From: Actinobacillus genomosp. 1
GTDB taxonomy: Bacteria > Pseudomonadota > Gammaproteobacteria > Enterobacterales > Pasteurellaceae
Assembly: GCF_029774175.1 (NCBI RefSeq)
Contig: NZ_CP103834.1
Coordinates: 568,501-632,500 of the forward strand
DNA length: 64,000 nucleotides
Direction of reading: 5' to 3'
Position numbers and translations under genes: made by a program. Below, one piece after another: positions 61,692 through 64,000 of the stretch (positions are counted from its first letter, which is position 1; each line of letters begins with the position of its first letter). A model generated the notes under the pieces. That model made no database searches, was not told the origin of the DNA, and was given only the letters and a program-made list of their open reading frames with translations.

Positions 61692-62266
61692 TGAAAGATT
61701 ATACAAAATATACCGTAGGCGTATTGGCACTTCAGGGGGCAGTTTCAGAACACATTGCTCAAATAGAGACACTGGGTGCAAAAGCCATTATGGTAAAAAC
61801 ATTAACCGAATTGCAGCAAGTTGATGCACTTGTGTTACCCGGTGGCGAAAGTACCGCAATGAAACGTTTAATACATTCAAGCGGTTTATTTCAGGCATTA
61901 CAATCATTTGATAAACCTATCTTGGGTACTTGCGCCGGATTGATTCTATTAGCGAATAAACTTGAAGGCAACGAGCAGCCTCATTTGGCGAAAATGGATA
62001 TTCAAGTTCAACGTAATGCTTTTGGGCGACAGGTTGATAGTTTCCAAACGGAATTAATGGTTAAAGGATTTGCCGAACCCTTTCCGGCGGTTTTTATTCG
62101 TGCGCCTTATATAAGTGCGGTCGGAAATGAGGTGGAAGTATTGGCGGAATGGCAGGGCAAGATTGTCTTTGCCAAACAAGGTAATTTACTGGCTTGTGCA
62201 TTTCATCCGGAATTAACTTCAGATAACCGTATTATGGCATTGTTGTTACAACAGATTAAAAGCTAG
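61691..62266 (+). CDS. pdxT: Pyridoxal 5'-phosphate synthase, glutaminase subunit PdxT
   Basis: A 191-residue class I glutaminase that supplies ammonia to PdxS. Nucleophile Cys in G-T-C-A-G-L near residue 80, H-P-E-L near 175-178, and the P-G-G-E-S-T-A loop near 48. A TTG at 61685 in the same frame is less likely than the ATG at 61691, which overlaps the pdxS stop as TAATG. Confidence 0.95.
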   Translation: MKDYTKYTVGVLALQGAVSEHIAQIETLGAKAIMVKTLTELQQVDALVLPGGESTAMKRLIHSSGLFQALQSFDKPILGTCAGLILLANKLEGNEQPHLAKMDIQVQRNAFGRQVDSFQTELMVKGFAEPFPAVFIRAPYISAVGNEVEVLAEWQGKIVFAKQGNLLACAFHPELTSDNRIMALLLQQIKS

Positions 62267-62285
62267 AGTAGTTTGTTGGCACTCG

Positions 62286-62316
62286 GGACACCGTATAGGT
62301 GTCCTTCTTCATTTTT
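62286..62316 (+). terminator. Intrinsic terminator of pdxST
   Basis: GGACACC-GTATA-GGTGTCC followed by TTCTTCATTTTT. Confidence 0.75.
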
Positions 62317-62347
62317 AGCGATAAATATTTGCAAAAAATGCGGAAAA

Positions 62348-62872
62348 TTAGACCGCTTGTTTTTGCTGCTTTTGTTCTTGGCGGCGGCGTTGAAAAAATC
62401 GGCTGATTTTTTGGCTGCAATCTTTCGCTAATACTCCGCCTCGAATCTCAAGAAAGTGATTCATCTTATAATCTTCAAACAGATGAAATCTCGAGCCGAT
62501 AGCACCGGTTTTATAATCGCTCGCACCGAAAACTAAGCGATGTAAACGGCTATGTAAAATCGCTCCGGCACACATAGTACAGGGTTCTAACGTAACATAC
62601 AGTGTGCAATCTAGCAAACGATAGTTATTTTGTTCCTTACCTGCTTGGCGAATAGCGAGCATTTCCGCATGTGCACTGGGATCGGAAAGTTGAATTACTT
62701 GATTCCAACCTTCGCCGATAATCTTCCCTTTGCTATCGACTAGCACCGCACCAACCGGAATTTCACCGATTGCTTCCGCACGATCAGCTAATTGCAATGC
62801 ATATTGCATAAAGTGAATATCCTGTGCCGAAATAGCGAGAGAACATTGAGTCGTTTGAGGTTTGATAAACAT
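62348..62872 (-). CDS. tadA: tRNA adenosine(34) deaminase
   Basis: A 174-residue zinc deaminase that makes inosine at the wobble position of tRNA-Arg(ACG). Zinc ligands and proton shuttle are in H-A-E-M and P-C-T-M-C. The frame is open to a TTG at 62917, but that stretch is uptake-signal DNA; the ATG at 62872 is chosen and gives an enzyme about as long as E. coli TadA (167). No good ribosome binding site is visible, and a still later Met (M-Q-Y-A-L) is possible. Same symbol as the pilus ATPase at 35 kb but unrelated. Confidence 0.9.
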   Translation of the reverse strand: MFIKPQTTQCSLAISAQDIHFMQYALQLADRAEAIGEIPVGAVLVDSKGKIIGEGWNQVIQLSDPSAHAEMLAIRQAGKEQNNYRLLDCTLYVTLEPCTMCAGAILHSRLHRLVFGASDYKTGAIGSRFHLFEDYKMNHFLEIRGGVLAKDCSQKISRFFQRRRQEQKQQKQAV

Positions 62873-62914
62873 AATAGTAAAAAGTAGTGAAAATTTAACC
62901 GCTTGACTTAATAG

Positions 62915-62942
62915 CAAAATGCCCCAAAAAATGGGGCATTTA
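62915..62942 (-). terminator. Intrinsic terminator of deaD
   Basis: AAATGCCCC-AAAAAA-TGGGGCATTT. It lies between the leftward deaD and tadA genes. Confidence 0.85.
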
Positions 62943-62956
62943 GTTAATAATATGAA

Positions 62957-64000
62957 TTAGTCGCGGCGACTACGACCTTTGTCGGCAAAACGTTTTTCTT
63001 TAAAACCGCCTTTTTTACGGTCGTTAAAGCCACCTTCACGACGGTCAGAACGGCCGCCACGATCTCCACGACGGTCATTACGATCATTTCTATCGTTACG
63101 GCGACCGCCACCACGGCGTTCTTCAAACGGTTGGCTGTTTACACCGCCAGCAGGGCCTAATAAAGACATTTGCATTTGTTTGTTTAATACGCGTGCTTTT
63201 TGAGCAAAGTGTTGCACGATGTGGTTCGGCATACCTTGAGGTAACTCAATGGTAGAGTAATTATCGTGTAATTTAATATGACCGATATAACGGCTGCTAA
63301 TATCGCCTTCGTTAGCGATAGCACCTACGATATGACGTACTTCAACACCGTCTTCACGGCCTAATTCGATACGGTATAAATCCATCGCTACACCGTTATT
63401 TTCACGATGTTCTCGACCGCCACGGCGTTCATCACGTCCACCACGGCTATCGTCACGATCTCTGCGTCCGCGTTCGCTACGTGCCGCACGAACTTCAGGA
63501 TCCGGTGGAAGAATCAGTTTTTGTTTATCTTGAAGCATCATCATCATCGCGGCCGCCAATTCTTCATGATCTTGGTCTGCAGTGAATAAATCCTCAAGTA
63601 ATTCACGATATTTTTCTAAATCATGATGCTCTAATTGTTTAGAAACACGTGCTTTGAATTTCTCACGACGTTTTTGCATTAGAATTTCATGATTTGGAAT
63701 CGGAACTTCATCAATCGGTTTTTTCATTAGATGTTCGATATTACGTAATAAACGGCGTTCACGCGGTTCTACGAATAATAATGCACGACCTGAACGACCT
63801 GCACGACCGGTACGACCGATACGGTGCACGTAAGATTCCGAATCTAACGGAATATCATAGTTGATTACAAGACTAATACGCTCAACGTCTAAACCACGAG
63901 CTGCCACATCAGTTGCAACAAGAATATCCAAACGACCGGATTTTAATTTATCTAACGTTTGCTCACGAGCTTGCTGAGTCATATCGCCGTTTAATGCTGC
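62957..64000 (-). CDS. deaD: ATP-dependent RNA helicase DeaD (CsdA), C-terminal part
   Basis: The 3' two-thirds or so of the gene; the start is outside the window. It covers the helicase C-terminal domain (I-L-V-A-T-D-V-A-A-R-G-L-D, H-R-I-G-R-T-G-R-A-G-R) and a helical linker. A DbpA/CsdA-like RNA-binding domain follows (Y-R-I-E-L-G-R-E-D-G-V). The tail is rich in Arg, Gly and Asp repeats (R-G-G-R, N-D-R-N-D-R), typical of DeaD. The protein helps ribosome assembly and cold adaptation. Frame continues to the window edge. Confidence 0.95.
   Translation of the reverse strand, partial: AALNGDMTQQAREQTLDKLKSGRLDILVATDVAARGLDVERISLVINYDIPLDSESYVHRIGRTGRAGRSGRALLFVEPRERRLLRNIEHLMKKPIDEVPIPNHEILMQKRREKFKARVSKQLEHHDLEKYRELLEDLFTADQDHEELAAAMMMMLQDKQKLILPPDPEVRAARSERGRRDRDDSRGGRDERRGGREHRENNGVAMDLYRIELGREDGVEVRHIVGAIANEGDISSRYIGHIKLHDNYSTIELPQGMPNHIVQHFAQKARVLNKQMQMSLLGPAGGVNSQPFEERRGGGRRNDRNDRNDRRGDRGGRSDRREGGFNDRKKGGFKEKRFADKGRSRRD

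Noticed and set aside
62873..62917. Longer start for the tRNA deaminase
   Set aside because: It begins with TTG and runs through uptake-signal DNA; no homologous residues.

Overview
This window looks like chromosomal DNA from a member of the Pasteurellaceae, most probably Actinobacillus pleuropneumoniae or a close relative. The DNA is AT-rich, gene content and order match that family (zevAB, nfsA-rimK, lepA-lepB-rnc-era-recO, a complete tad locus, pdxR/pdxST). It is also dotted with the core ACAAGCGGT(C), the DNA uptake signal of the Actinobacillus-type subclade rather than the AAGTGCGGT form of Haemophilus influenzae. Many copies sit as inverted pairs just after genes, where they form terminator hairpins. 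The species call is an inference; the window has no 16S gene.

Layout. 1-4.2 kb: end of polA, a small toxin-antitoxin pair with a frameshifted toxin, lolA, trpR-mtgA, and an IS3-family (IS150-type) element inserted in the loop of the mtgA terminator. 4.2-8.0 kb: a leftward five-gene module (AhpD-like protein, TDT/SLAC1-family channel, small membrane protein, Tat-exported sulfide:quinone oxidoreductase-like flavoprotein, DUF2892 protein) facing a divergent ArsR-family regulator whose cysteines fit a persulfide sensor. 8-16.4 kb: nfsA-rimK, an ElyC/YdcF-like gene, a short malic enzyme, rplY, RNase P RNA, zevAB and an alanine/glycine:cation symporter. 16.5-24.4 kb: a ten-gene thiamine operon behind a TPP riboswitch (thiZXFSGH-tenA-thiYDE) that couples thiazole synthesis to uptake and salvage of the pyrimidine moiety. 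24.5-29.9 kb: lepA, lepB, rnc, era, recO.

30-41.4 kb: a complete leftward tad locus (flp1-flp2-tadV-rcpCAB-tadZABCDEFG) for Flp-type adhesive pili; a 161-bp gap between rcpB and tadZ can fold as a three-way-junction RNA. 42-46.4 kb: rhlB, a lipoprotein, a HerA-like ATPase and an unrecognised two-gene cassette that resembles a toxin-antitoxin pair. 46.6-54.1 kb: an uptake region with an AfuA-type binding protein, a double-domain permease without a dedicated ATPase gene, a TonB-dependent siderophore receptor behind a Fur-box-like site, and an SbmA/BacA-type ABC exporter. 54.1-64 kb: rpsB-tsf with a structured leader, a phosphoethanolamine transferase-like gene, pyrH, frr, pdxR divergent from pdxST, a tRNA adenosine deaminase gene and the 3' part of deaD.

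Most of the window is core metabolism and translation. The accessory or less ordinary parts are the IS, the frameshifted toxin, the sulfide module, the tad locus and its RNA-like spacer, the cassette at 45.4-46.4 kb, and the ATPase-less transporter.
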